From CAZXCK01 sp964639225 (lineage in GTDB: Bacteria; Chloroflexota; Anaerolineae; Aggregatilineales; Phototrophicaceae): a stretch of 11,257 nt of DNA. The stretch spans positions 1 through 11,257 of the forward strand of contig CAZXCK010000132.1 of NCBI GenBank assembly GCA_964639225.1, given 5' to 3'. Below, piece by piece: positions 5,700-11,257 of the stretch (position 1 is its first letter; each line of letters opens with the position of its first letter). Below the pieces are notes generated by a model. That model had not been told where the DNA came from and did no database searches. It saw nothing but the letters and a program-made list of their open reading frames with translations. Both the position numbers and the translations under genes were made by a program.

Positions 5700-7484
5700 A
5701 TGACCGCTTTATCCCCCGACGAACTGGATTCCAGCACGCGGCGTAATATCCACTCGGCGCAGCACGTCAACGGCGTGCCGCCGGAGCAGCGGCGCGTGCC
5801 TTATCGCAACATCCGGCAGGTGCTGTCGCTGCACGCGCAGACCGGCCCCGACCGACCGTATCTGATTCACTACGACGGCGACGGCCAGCGCGAGGAGCTG
5901 TCCTATGCCGAATTCAACGCGCGTGTGCATCAGGCGGCCAATTTTCTGTATGACGATCTGGGTGTGCGGCGCGGCCAGCGCGTGGCGACCATCACCCACA
6001 ACCACCGCGACACGGTCGTCATCTACTTCGCCTGCTGGCTGATCGGCGCGGCGGTCGCCCCACAGAACACCACCGAGGACGACCGGCGTATCGCCTTTAT
6101 CCTGCGCAACAGCGAGGCGGTCATCTGCCTGGCGCATCATGACTATCTCGAACGCGCCGAGCGCATCATTCACGGCGATGGCCGCGACGCCGACCTGGGC
6201 GCGCCCAACATCCGGGCGCTGGTGACAATCGGCGGCGAGGCCGATGCGCGCTATCCGCATTTCGACACGCTGGTGAAGAATCGCCCCAACACGCTGCTGG
6301 CCGATCCCGGTGACGAGCCGCCTAACCTGGACGACGAGGCGCTGCTGGTCTACACCAGCGGCACCACCGGCGCGCCGAAGGGTGTGGTCCTCACGCAGTA
6401 CAATCTGCTCATCGATGCCGACGGCATCGCCCGCGCCCAGGGAATCGGCGGCGGCCAGCGCACGATGTGCGTGCTGCCGATTCATCATGTGAACGGCACC
6501 ATCGTCACGCTGGTGACGCCGCTGCTGGTGGGCGCTTCGACCGTGCTCAACCGCGCTTTTTCCGTGCGGCATTTCTGGGAGCGGGTGGTGCGCGAGCGCG
6601 TGAATATCGTCAGTGTGGTGCCCACGCTGCTGCAATTTCTGCTGGAGCACGGGCGCGGGCAGCAGGCGAGCGGCAGCCTGTTCGGCGAGGGCATCAGCCG
6701 CCGCGACCTGACCCACTTCCGCCATTTTATCTGCGGAGCCGGTACGCTGGCTGTGGCCCTGGCCCGCGACTTCGAGGACACCTTCGGCTTTCCGATTCTG
6801 CATGGCTACGGCCTCAGCGAGACGACCTGCTATTCGTGCTTCCTGCCCATCGACATCGACTGGAAGCAGCACCAGCACTGGATGGCCGCGCACGGCTATC
6901 CCAGCATCGGCACCCCCATCGAACCCAACGAGATGGCGATCTTCGCCAGCGATGGCAGCGGCGCGCAGCTCGGACCCGGCGAGCGCGGCGAAATCTGCAT
7001 ACGCGGCCACAATGTGATGAAGTACTACTTCAAGCGTCCGGACGCCAACGCCGAGACGTTTAAATTCGGCTGGTTCCGCAGCGGCGACGAGGGCTTTTAC
7101 CTGCCAGACGAGCGTGGGCGGCCTTTCTTCTTCATCACCGGGCGCATCAAGGAACTGATAAACCGGGGCGGCGTCAAGTTCAGCCCGTTCGAGATCGAGG
7201 AAGCCCTGCTGGAGATTCCCGGCGTGCAGGTGGGGCTGGCGGTGGCCTTCCCCAACGACTATTACGGCGAGGAAGTCGGCGCGTATGTCGTCACCGAGCC
7301 GGGCGCAGACCTGGACGCCGATGCTGTTCTGGCCCACTGCCGCGCCCGCCTGACGTTCGAGAAAGCGCCCAAAGCGGTTGTGTTCGGCACTGAAGTTCCG
7401 GTGACCAGCACCGGCAAATACCAGCGCCTGCGCCTGCGCGATCTGTTCGCCGAATGGGAACATACGCAGTTCCGCCAGAGGTAG
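5700..7484 (+). CDS. acyl-CoA synthetase / AMP-dependent ligase (ANL superfamily)
   Basis: The product has 594 residues, a usual length for the family. It activates a carboxylic acid with ATP to an acyl-AMP and then forms the CoA thioester. All core motifs are present: A3 Tyr218-Thr-Ser-Gly-Thr-Thr-Gly-Ala-Pro-Lys227-Gly (phosphate loop), A5 Tyr370-Gly-Leu-Ser-Glu374-Thr-Thr, A7 Ser461-Gly-Asp463-Glu-Gly, A8 Gly481-Arg482-x-Lys-Glu-Leu-Ile (hinge), and A10 Ser570-Thr-Gly-Lys573 with the catalytic lysine. No carrier domain follows, so this is a free-standing ligase. The acid (fatty, aryl or other) cannot be read from the sequence; His485-type pocket predictions would be guesswork. A clear GAGGG site 8 bases upstream supports the ATG. 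It is transcribed away from the RraA-family gene and followed by two palindromes, with no same-strand partner close by. Confidence 0.9.
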   Translation: MTALSPDELDSSTRRNIHSAQHVNGVPPEQRRVPYRNIRQVLSLHAQTGPDRPYLIHYDGDGQREELSYAEFNARVHQAANFLYDDLGVRRGQRVATITHNHRDTVVIYFACWLIGAAVAPQNTTEDDRRIAFILRNSEAVICLAHHDYLERAERIIHGDGRDADLGAPNIRALVTIGGEADARYPHFDTLVKNRPNTLLADPGDEPPNLDDEALLVYTSGTTGAPKGVVLTQYNLLIDADGIARAQGIGGGQRTMCVLPIHHVNGTIVTLVTPLLVGASTVLNRAFSVRHFWERVVRERVNIVSVVPTLLQFLLEHGRGQQASGSLFGEGISRRDLTHFRHFICGAGTLAVALARDFEDTFGFPILHGYGLSETTCYSCFLPIDIDWKQHQHWMAAHGYPSIGTPIEPNEMAIFASDGSGAQLGPGERGEICIRGHNVMKYYFKRPDANAETFKFGWFRSGDEGFYLPDERGRPFFFITGRIKELINRGGVKFSPFEIEEALLEIPGVQVGLAVAFPNDYYGEEVGAYVVTEPGADLDADAVLAHCRARLTFEKAPKAVVFGTEVPVTSTGKYQRLRLRDLFAEWEHTQFRQR

Positions 7485-7514
7485 GCCAGCCTTCCGCGCA
7501 ATCGCGCGCGCTAC

Positions 7515-7554
7515 AGCCCGGTGTTTTAGCGCCGGGCTGGGGCTTAAAAAGCCC
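7515..7554. repeat. two adjacent palindromes downstream of the acyl-CoA synthetase
   Basis: Hairpin one (7515-7538) has a 9-bp stem AGCCCGGTG / CGCCGGGCT with one G-T pair and loop TTTTAG. Hairpin two (7540-7554) has a 6-bp stem GGGCTT / AAGCCC and loop AAA. No T-run follows, so a standard intrinsic terminator is not supported, though they may still end or protect the transcript. Hairpin one is an inverted near-copy of the element at 8930-8951. Confidence 0.75.
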
Positions 7555-7595
7555 TTGCCACACGAACCTCAACACGTTAACGCCGCTTCCCTCAG

Positions 7596-7601
7596 TATAA
7601 T
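7596..7601 (+). promoter_or_regulatory. -10 box of the GT87-like gene
   Basis: A perfect TATAAT, in the context AGTATAATAAGG, lies about 90 bases upstream of the chosen start. No convincing -35 hexamer sits 16-18 bases before it. If used, transcription starts near 7608, which rules out the in-frame TTG at 7555 as a start codon. Confidence 0.45.
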
Positions 7602-7686
7602 AAGGGCGGTCGGGCATGCGATAAGCCGCCTGGCCGGACATAACCCGACGACTGCCCACCGCCGTCTGCTGGCGTGGTCTGGACAA

Positions 7687-8781
7687 ATGGTAAAGCGAGC
7701 GATGCGCACACAGTTTTCTACCCTGGACCTGTTCCGATTTGGTTTTCTGGCGCTGGCGCTGCTGCTCACCGGGACGGTGTTCGTGCTGTTCTTCCGCAGC
7801 CTGCCCATCGAAGGGACCAGCCTGGGCATCGACCGCATCTTCTGGGCCTTTGACGGCGGCGACATCTTCTATCAGGGTCACGACGGCCTGCGCAACCCAC
7901 CCTGGAGCGTGCTGATTCTCATTCCGACCGGCTTCATGGATGATCGCACAGCCTGGGGTCTGCTGGTATTTTTCACGCTTGCGGTGCAGATCGCCAGCGT
8001 GCCGCACACAGCGTATCGCTGGCGCTACTGGCTGGGGACGCTTTTAGTCGTGGTGTCGTTCCCGTCGCTGCGCAACATAGCCGACGCCAATCTGGAAGGA
8101 CTGATCGTTGCTGGCGGCGTGCTGGCAGTCGCTGGCTACCGTCTGCGCCACCCCTGGATACTGGCGGCGGGCATTCTGCTGGTGACGGCCAAGCCACAGG
8201 CGTCCATTCTGCTGGTGCTGGTGATGGGTGTCTATGTGTTGCAGACGTGGCCGCGCCACCTGTGGCTGAAAACCGGCGCGCTGGTGCTGGCGGTCGTCAT
8301 CCCCACGCTGATCTGGCGCGGCCAGGAATGGCTGGCCGCCGTGCGCGGAACCTATCAGGCGGGCAGCATCATCGACGTGAGCCTGTCGGCGGCGCTGGAC
8401 CGCATCGGTGGCGTACCCGTCTGGCTGATCGTCGCGGTGCAGATTGCCTTTGTGCTGGCGACACTGGTCATCGCCTGGCGCGCCGACCGCAGCCTGTCAC
8501 GCGGAAAAGCCGGAATGCTGGTGGCGGCTGGGCTGCTGCTGGCTCCGTATGCCGCTGGCAACAGCGTCGTCAGTGTGCTGGCGATTGGCATGATTCCGCT
8601 GTTCGTGGCCGCACCACTAATTGGTGGTGTGCTGCTGCTGATGGTCAATCTGCCGTTTCTGTTTGTGGGTGCAGATGACATCATGTACAACTACCAGTCC
8701 TACTGGTGGACGGTATGCCTGCTGGCGGCCTGGGGCGTGTTCAACTGGCGCATCATCCGCCACGAGATCGCCACGCCATAA
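7687..8781 (+). CDS. polytopic membrane protein, GT87/DUF2029-like
   Basis: The product has 364 residues from this start. It is almost entirely hydrophobic with about nine or ten helices, the first at 18-36. The first outer loop contains Asp56-Gly-Gly-Asp59-Ile-Phe-Tyr and Arg69-Asn-Pro-Pro-Trp, followed by a hydrophobic run. Later come Asn135-Leu-Glu137-Gly-Leu before a helix, and Ala-Lys169-Pro-Gln171 in the next. This layout (acidic first loop, Asn-Leu, Lys-Pro) resembles GT87 / DUF2029 proteins, membrane GT-C glycosyltransferases that move sugars from a polyprenyl carrier on the outer face. The match is partial, so the family is a suggestion. The start is uncertain: ATG at 7687 or 7702 are both possible with weak ribosome binding sites, and the open frame back to TTG 7555 crosses a TATAAT box. 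The gene stands alone between hairpin clusters. Confidence 0.7.
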   Translation: MVKRAMRTQFSTLDLFRFGFLALALLLTGTVFVLFFRSLPIEGTSLGIDRIFWAFDGGDIFYQGHDGLRNPPWSVLILIPTGFMDDRTAWGLLVFFTLAVQIASVPHTAYRWRYWLGTLLVVVSFPSLRNIADANLEGLIVAGGVLAVAGYRLRHPWILAAGILLVTAKPQASILLVLVMGVYVLQTWPRHLWLKTGALVLAVVIPTLIWRGQEWLAAVRGTYQAGSIIDVSLSAALDRIGGVPVWLIVAVQIAFVLATLVIAWRADRSLSRGKAGMLVAAGLLLAPYAAGNSVVSVLAIGMIPLFVAAPLIGGVLLLMVNLPFLFVGADDIMYNYQSYWWTVCLLAAWGVFNWRIIRHEIATP

Positions 8782-8850
8782 CGCTCTCCGGCCAGGGGCT
8801 ATCGCATCAAGTTCGGATATGTAGCTGAAGAGATTATGACGGGTCTGTAA

Positions 8851-8870
8851 GGGCGGCCTACTGGCCGCCC
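8851..8870. repeat. perfect hairpin, 8-bp stem
   Basis: GGGCGGCC and GGCCGCCC enclose TACT, 70 bases after the stop of the GT87-like gene. It is very stable but has no T-run. It is the first palindrome in the 8782-9253 gene-free stretch; bases 8782-8850 show nothing I can name, and 8871-8929 hold only a 10-base palindrome (8919-8928). Confidence 0.8.
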
Positions 8871-8929
8871 GCCGGGCGCGCTGTAGCAGATTAAGAATTT
8901 AGAGCGGAGTAAAGGTACGGACCGGTCCC

Positions 8930-8951
8930 GCCCGGCGTTAAAACACCGGGC
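8930..8951. repeat. hairpin, inverted near-copy of the 7515 element
   Basis: GCCCGG / CCGGGC stem with an A-rich centre (CGTTAAAACA). Its reverse complement reads almost base for base like 7516-7537: the differences are one base in the loop. CTAC follows the stem on the plus strand; in the copy at 7515, CTAC precedes it. Confidence 0.8.
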
Positions 8952-8960
8952 TACAGGAAG

Positions 8961-9066
8961 CGTGTCTGCTAAAGAGACACGAAAACAGGTTCACGTAACC
9001 TGCCATGAGGGATACGACCCCTTTAGTGGGTCGGCTCCCTATAGCCAGCGGTTTTGAACCGCTGGC
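8961..9066. repeat. four consecutive stem-loops
   Basis: Four perfect or near-perfect hairpins follow each other with 3-5 base spacers. 8961-8981 has a 7-bp stem CGTGTCT / AGACACG and loop GCTAAAG. 8986-9002 has a 6-bp stem CAGGTT / AACCTG and loop CACGT. 9008-9040 has an outer 5-bp stem AGGGA / TCCCT, an internal 2x2 loop and an inner 6-bp stem CGACCC / GGGTCG with loop CTTTAGT. 9044-9066 has a 10-bp stem GCCAGCGGTT / AACCGCTGGC and loop TTG. The region could be a nest of mobile palindromes or a structured RNA; no long open frame crosses it convincingly. Confidence 0.8.
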
Positions 9067-9114
9067 GAAGGCATGCTACGGGATCGGTTTATCCGCATTG
9101 ATTTCAGCCGGCCC

Positions 9115-9130
9115 CTACAACAGGTTGTAG
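9115..9130. repeat. small palindrome before the amylosucrase promoter
   Basis: CTACAA and TTGTAG (6 bp) enclose CAGG; ATTTTTA follows on the plus strand. The stem is AT-rich and weak. It could be a poor terminator, but no transcript is known to reach it. The remaining bases 9131-9212 show nothing else I can support. Confidence 0.4.
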
Positions 9131-9212
9131 ATTTTTATGAACTCAAGTGTAATTTTGATGCGATAATGCTGCGCTCTCCCCGGCCAATCCTACAAACTCC
9201 AGCGAACGCGGT

Positions 9213-9218
9213 TATAAT
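9213..9218 (+). promoter_or_regulatory. -10 box of the amylosucrase gene
   Basis: A perfect TATAAT (context GGTTATAATTAACG) lies 35 bases before the ATG at 9254. The expected -35 position shows only a poor match. Transcription would start near 9225 and give a short leader of about 30 bases. Confidence 0.5.
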
Positions 9219-9253
9219 TAACGCCATATCCGTATCGACAGCGAACTGGACGA

Positions 9254-11200
9254 ATGCCCATGCAAGACGCCAACTGGTTAGACCGTCAGGCACAGCTCTC
9301 GCTCGACCGCCTGCTGCCGCGCATTGAGCCGGTGGTGCGTGCCGGGCAGGCCAATTTTGACGTGTTCGCCGCCCGGATGCGGCGGCAGTTCCCGCGCATT
9401 TTCAGCCATCTGTACCGGCTGTACAGCGACCGCTACGATTTCTTCTATCACCTGGAGCAGATTCTGCGCACCACCGCATCGATGTATGTCGCCCGCAGCG
9501 CCGAACTGCACGCGCTCGACGCCCGCCGCGAGGCCGACCCGCTGTGGTTCCGCCGCGAGACGATGGTCGGCGGTGTGTGCTATGTGGACCTGTTCGCCGG
9601 CGACCTGGACCGGCTGCGCGCCAAAATTCCGTATTTCAACGAGCTGGGCATCACCTACCTGCACCTGATGCCGCTGTTTCGCGCCCCGGCAGACAACAGC
9701 GACGGCGGTTATGCCGTCAGCGACTATCGCCAGGTGGACCCGCGCCTGGGCAGCATGGCCGAACTCGAAGCGCTGGCCGCCGAACTGCGCACCAACGGCA
9801 TCAGCCTGACGCTGGACTTCGTGTTCAATCACACGTCAGACGAGCACGACTGGGCCATACGGGCATTGGATGGCGACCCCGATTACCAGGAATACTATTA
9901 CCTGTTCCCGGATCGCAGCCTGCCCGACCAGTACGAGGCCAACCTGCGCGAGATCTTCCCGGAGCAGGCTCCCGGCAGCTTCACCTACAATCCGCAGCTT
10001 GACCGCTGGGTGTGGACGACGTTCAATACGTTTCAGTGGGACCTCAACTACAGCAACCCGGCGGTGTTCAACGCCATGTTGGGCGAGATGCTCTACCTGG
10101 CGAACATGGGCACCGAGATTCTGCGCCTGGACGCCGTCGCCTTCGTCTGGAAGCGGTTGGGCACGCCCTGCGAGAACCTGCCCGAAGTCCACGACATCAT
10201 CCGCGCCTTTAACGGGCTGGTGCGCATCGCCGCCCCGGCCATGCTGTTCAAGTCCGAGGCCATTGTCCACCCGGATGATGTCGCCAGTTATATCTCGTGG
10301 GAAGAGTGCCCCATCTCGTACAACCCGACCTTTATGGCGCTCATCTGGGAGGCGCTGGCCACGCGCGAGGTGAAGCTGCTGCGCCACTCCATGAGCCGCC
10401 GCTTCGACCTGCCCGGCGACTGCGCCTGGATTAATTACGTGCGCGTCCACGATGACATCGGCTGGTCGTTCGCCAACGAGGACGCCGCCGAACTGGGCAT
10501 CAACGGCTTCGACCATCGCCTGTTCCTGAATCAGTTTTACACCGGGCGCTTTCCGGGGAGCTTCGCCACCGGCCTGCCGTTCAACTACAATCCCATCACG
10601 CAGGACATGCGCATCTGCGGGACGTGCGCCTCGCTGGCCGGGCTGGAGCAGGCGCTGGAGATCGACAACGACACCCTGCGCGAGTACGCCCTGCGCCGCA
10701 TCATCATGATTCACGCCGTCATCATCGCGGCGGGTGGCATCCCGCTGATCTACCTGGGCGACGAGATCGCCACGCTCAACAGCTACGACTACCAGCAGGA
10801 CCCGGCCCGCAGCGGCGATAATCGCTGGGTGCATCGCCCGGCCTTCGACTGGCAGCGCGCCGCCGAACGCCACGACCCGGCCACGCCGCCGGGGCGCGTC
10901 TTTACCACGCTGCGCGGCCTCATCGACGTGCGCCGCACCACCCCGGCCCTGGCCGATGGCCCGTCGCTGTTCTTCGATACCGGCAACCCGCACGTGCTGG
11001 GCTTTGTGCGCAACCGGTCGCTGCTGGTGCTGGCCAACTTCTCGGAGCAGCACGCGCCGCTGAATCGTGACGTGCTGGCCGCCTACTGGCAGATTCCGGG
11101 CGCGGTCGTCGATCTGGTCAGCGGGCAGCCCTTCGACGTGAGCGCACTGTTCACGCTGGAACCGTATCAGGTGATGTGGCTGGCGGCAGCGCACAATTGA
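9254..11200 (+). CDS. ams: amylosucrase (GH13 subfamily 4)
   Basis: The product has 648 residues; the Neisseria polysaccharea enzyme has 636. It transfers glucose from sucrose to an alpha-1,4-glucan and frees fructose, with no nucleotide sugar. Compared with the Neisseria enzyme from memory: nucleophile Asp293 (in Leu-Arg-Leu-Asp-Ala-Val), acid/base Glu335 (in Lys-Ser-Glu-Ala), transition-state Asp400 after His399, plus His193 and the Asp150/Arg524 pair that closes the sucrose pocket. Arg232, Asp401 and Arg453 correspond to Neisseria Arg226, Asp394 and Arg446, which shape the acceptor side. Motifs such as Gly-Gly-Val-Cys-Tyr-Val-Asp-Leu-Phe-Ala-Gly-Asp are near identical. There is no signal peptide, so the enzyme should be cytoplasmic. 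Start: ATG 9254 or ATG 9260; TGGA at 9247-9250 is better spaced for 9260, two codons in. A sucrose hydrolase relative is the main alternative but less likely. It stands alone, with no sugar transporter or glycogen gene beside it. Confidence 0.93.
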   Translation: MPMQDANWLDRQAQLSLDRLLPRIEPVVRAGQANFDVFAARMRRQFPRIFSHLYRLYSDRYDFFYHLEQILRTTASMYVARSAELHALDARREADPLWFRRETMVGGVCYVDLFAGDLDRLRAKIPYFNELGITYLHLMPLFRAPADNSDGGYAVSDYRQVDPRLGSMAELEALAAELRTNGISLTLDFVFNHTSDEHDWAIRALDGDPDYQEYYYLFPDRSLPDQYEANLREIFPEQAPGSFTYNPQLDRWVWTTFNTFQWDLNYSNPAVFNAMLGEMLYLANMGTEILRLDAVAFVWKRLGTPCENLPEVHDIIRAFNGLVRIAAPAMLFKSEAIVHPDDVASYISWEECPISYNPTFMALIWEALATREVKLLRHSMSRRFDLPGDCAWINYVRVHDDIGWSFANEDAAELGINGFDHRLFLNQFYTGRFPGSFATGLPFNYNPITQDMRICGTCASLAGLEQALEIDNDTLREYALRRIIMIHAVIIAAGGIPLIYLGDEIATLNSYDYQQDPARSGDNRWVHRPAFDWQRAAERHDPATPPGRVFTTLRGLIDVRRTTPALADGPSLFFDTGNPHVLGFVRNRSLLVLANFSEQHAPLNRDVLAAYWQIPGAVVDLVSGQPFDVSALFTLEPYQVMWLAAAHN

Positions 11201-11211
11201 ACGCGCCGGGG

Positions 11212-11217
11212 TATAAT
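11212..11217 (+). promoter_or_regulatory. -10 box for a gene beyond the window
   Basis: TATAAT in the context GGTATAATGTGG lies 12 bases after the amylosucrase stop. It is followed by GCGGAGAAA, a possible ribosome binding site, and a GTG at 11239. Only six codons remain, so no coding call is made. No terminator hairpin is visible between the amylosucrase stop and this box. Confidence 0.4.
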
Positions 11218-11257
11218 GTGGGCGCGGAGAAATAGACGGTGCAGGCATCGTCCCTAC

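Noticed and set aside
5709..7463. 584-codon open frame on the minus strand
   Set aside because: It mirrors the acyl-CoA synthetase, whose motifs are all intact; the antisense protein has no recognisable feature.
7515..7554. rho-independent terminator
   Set aside because: Stable hairpins are present but no T-run follows either one on the plus strand; it fits better as a repeat element.
7555..7686. N-terminal extension of the GT87-like protein from TTG 7555
   Set aside because: The stretch contains a perfect TATAAT, starts at the edge of a palindrome, and adds a polar segment with no family likeness.
8851..9066. CRISPR array
   Set aside because: The hairpins differ in sequence and spacing; there is no repeated direct unit with equal spacers.
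9041..9070. tRNA or tRNA fragment
   Set aside because: One hairpin with a TTG loop resembles a T-arm superficially, but no acceptor stem, anticodon arm or CCA end can be built around it.
9073..9327. 84-codon open frame before amylosucrase
   Set aside because: It overlaps the start of amylosucrase in another frame, covers the amylosucrase -10 box and has no family likeness.
9836..11248. 470-codon open frame on the minus strand
   Set aside because: It is antisense to amylosucrase, with a Gln/His/Arg-biased composition and no ribosome binding site support.

Overview
The window is GC-rich bacterial DNA with densely packed genes, a 100-base run of N (a metagenome or draft scaffold gap) and few regulatory motifs beyond plain sigma-70-like boxes. 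The gene mix hints at Chloroflexota, perhaps Anaerolineae: a membrane-anchored helix-hairpin-helix protein with the C-terminal Trp-Glu-Gln-Ala / Gly-Gly-Arg style ending, a GT87-like membrane protein, and many small palindromic hairpins with TAAA loops. This placement is an inference from recalled families; no ribosomal or marker gene is present.

Left part (1-2710). The minus strand carries an MFS efflux-type transporter cut off by the window edge (1-1340). Upstream of it, also on the minus strand, is a membrane-anchored acidic protein with a C-terminal helix-hairpin-helix domain (1553-2521), interrupted by the N gap. That gene has a clear TTGACA promoter, a good ribosome binding site and a probable intrinsic terminator.

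Centre (2711-7484). On the plus strand, a GTG-started FixH/YtkA-like lipoprotein (2711-3265) overlaps by 4 bases a membrane polyferredoxin related to CcoG/NapH (3262-4803). Together they look like a redox or copper-handling pair at the membrane. A RraA-family gene (4811-5536, minus) converges on them with only 7 bases between the stops, and it is divergent from an acyl-CoA synthetase of the ANL superfamily (5700-7484, plus).

Right part (7485-11257). A polytopic membrane protein resembling GT87/DUF2029 glycosyltransferases (7687-8781) is flanked by inverted copies of one palindromic repeat. The copy on its right belongs to a run of consecutive hairpins (8851-9066) in a 472-base gene-free stretch. 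The window closes with a full-length amylosucrase (9254-11200), whose catalytic residues and two residues linked to transglucosylation are all recognisable. A TATAAT box after it suggests another gene starts just outside.

The genes do not form one pathway. Apart from the lipoprotein/polyferredoxin pair they appear to be independent transcription units. The least explained material is the family of hairpins with conserved loops and divergent stems around the GT87-like gene.
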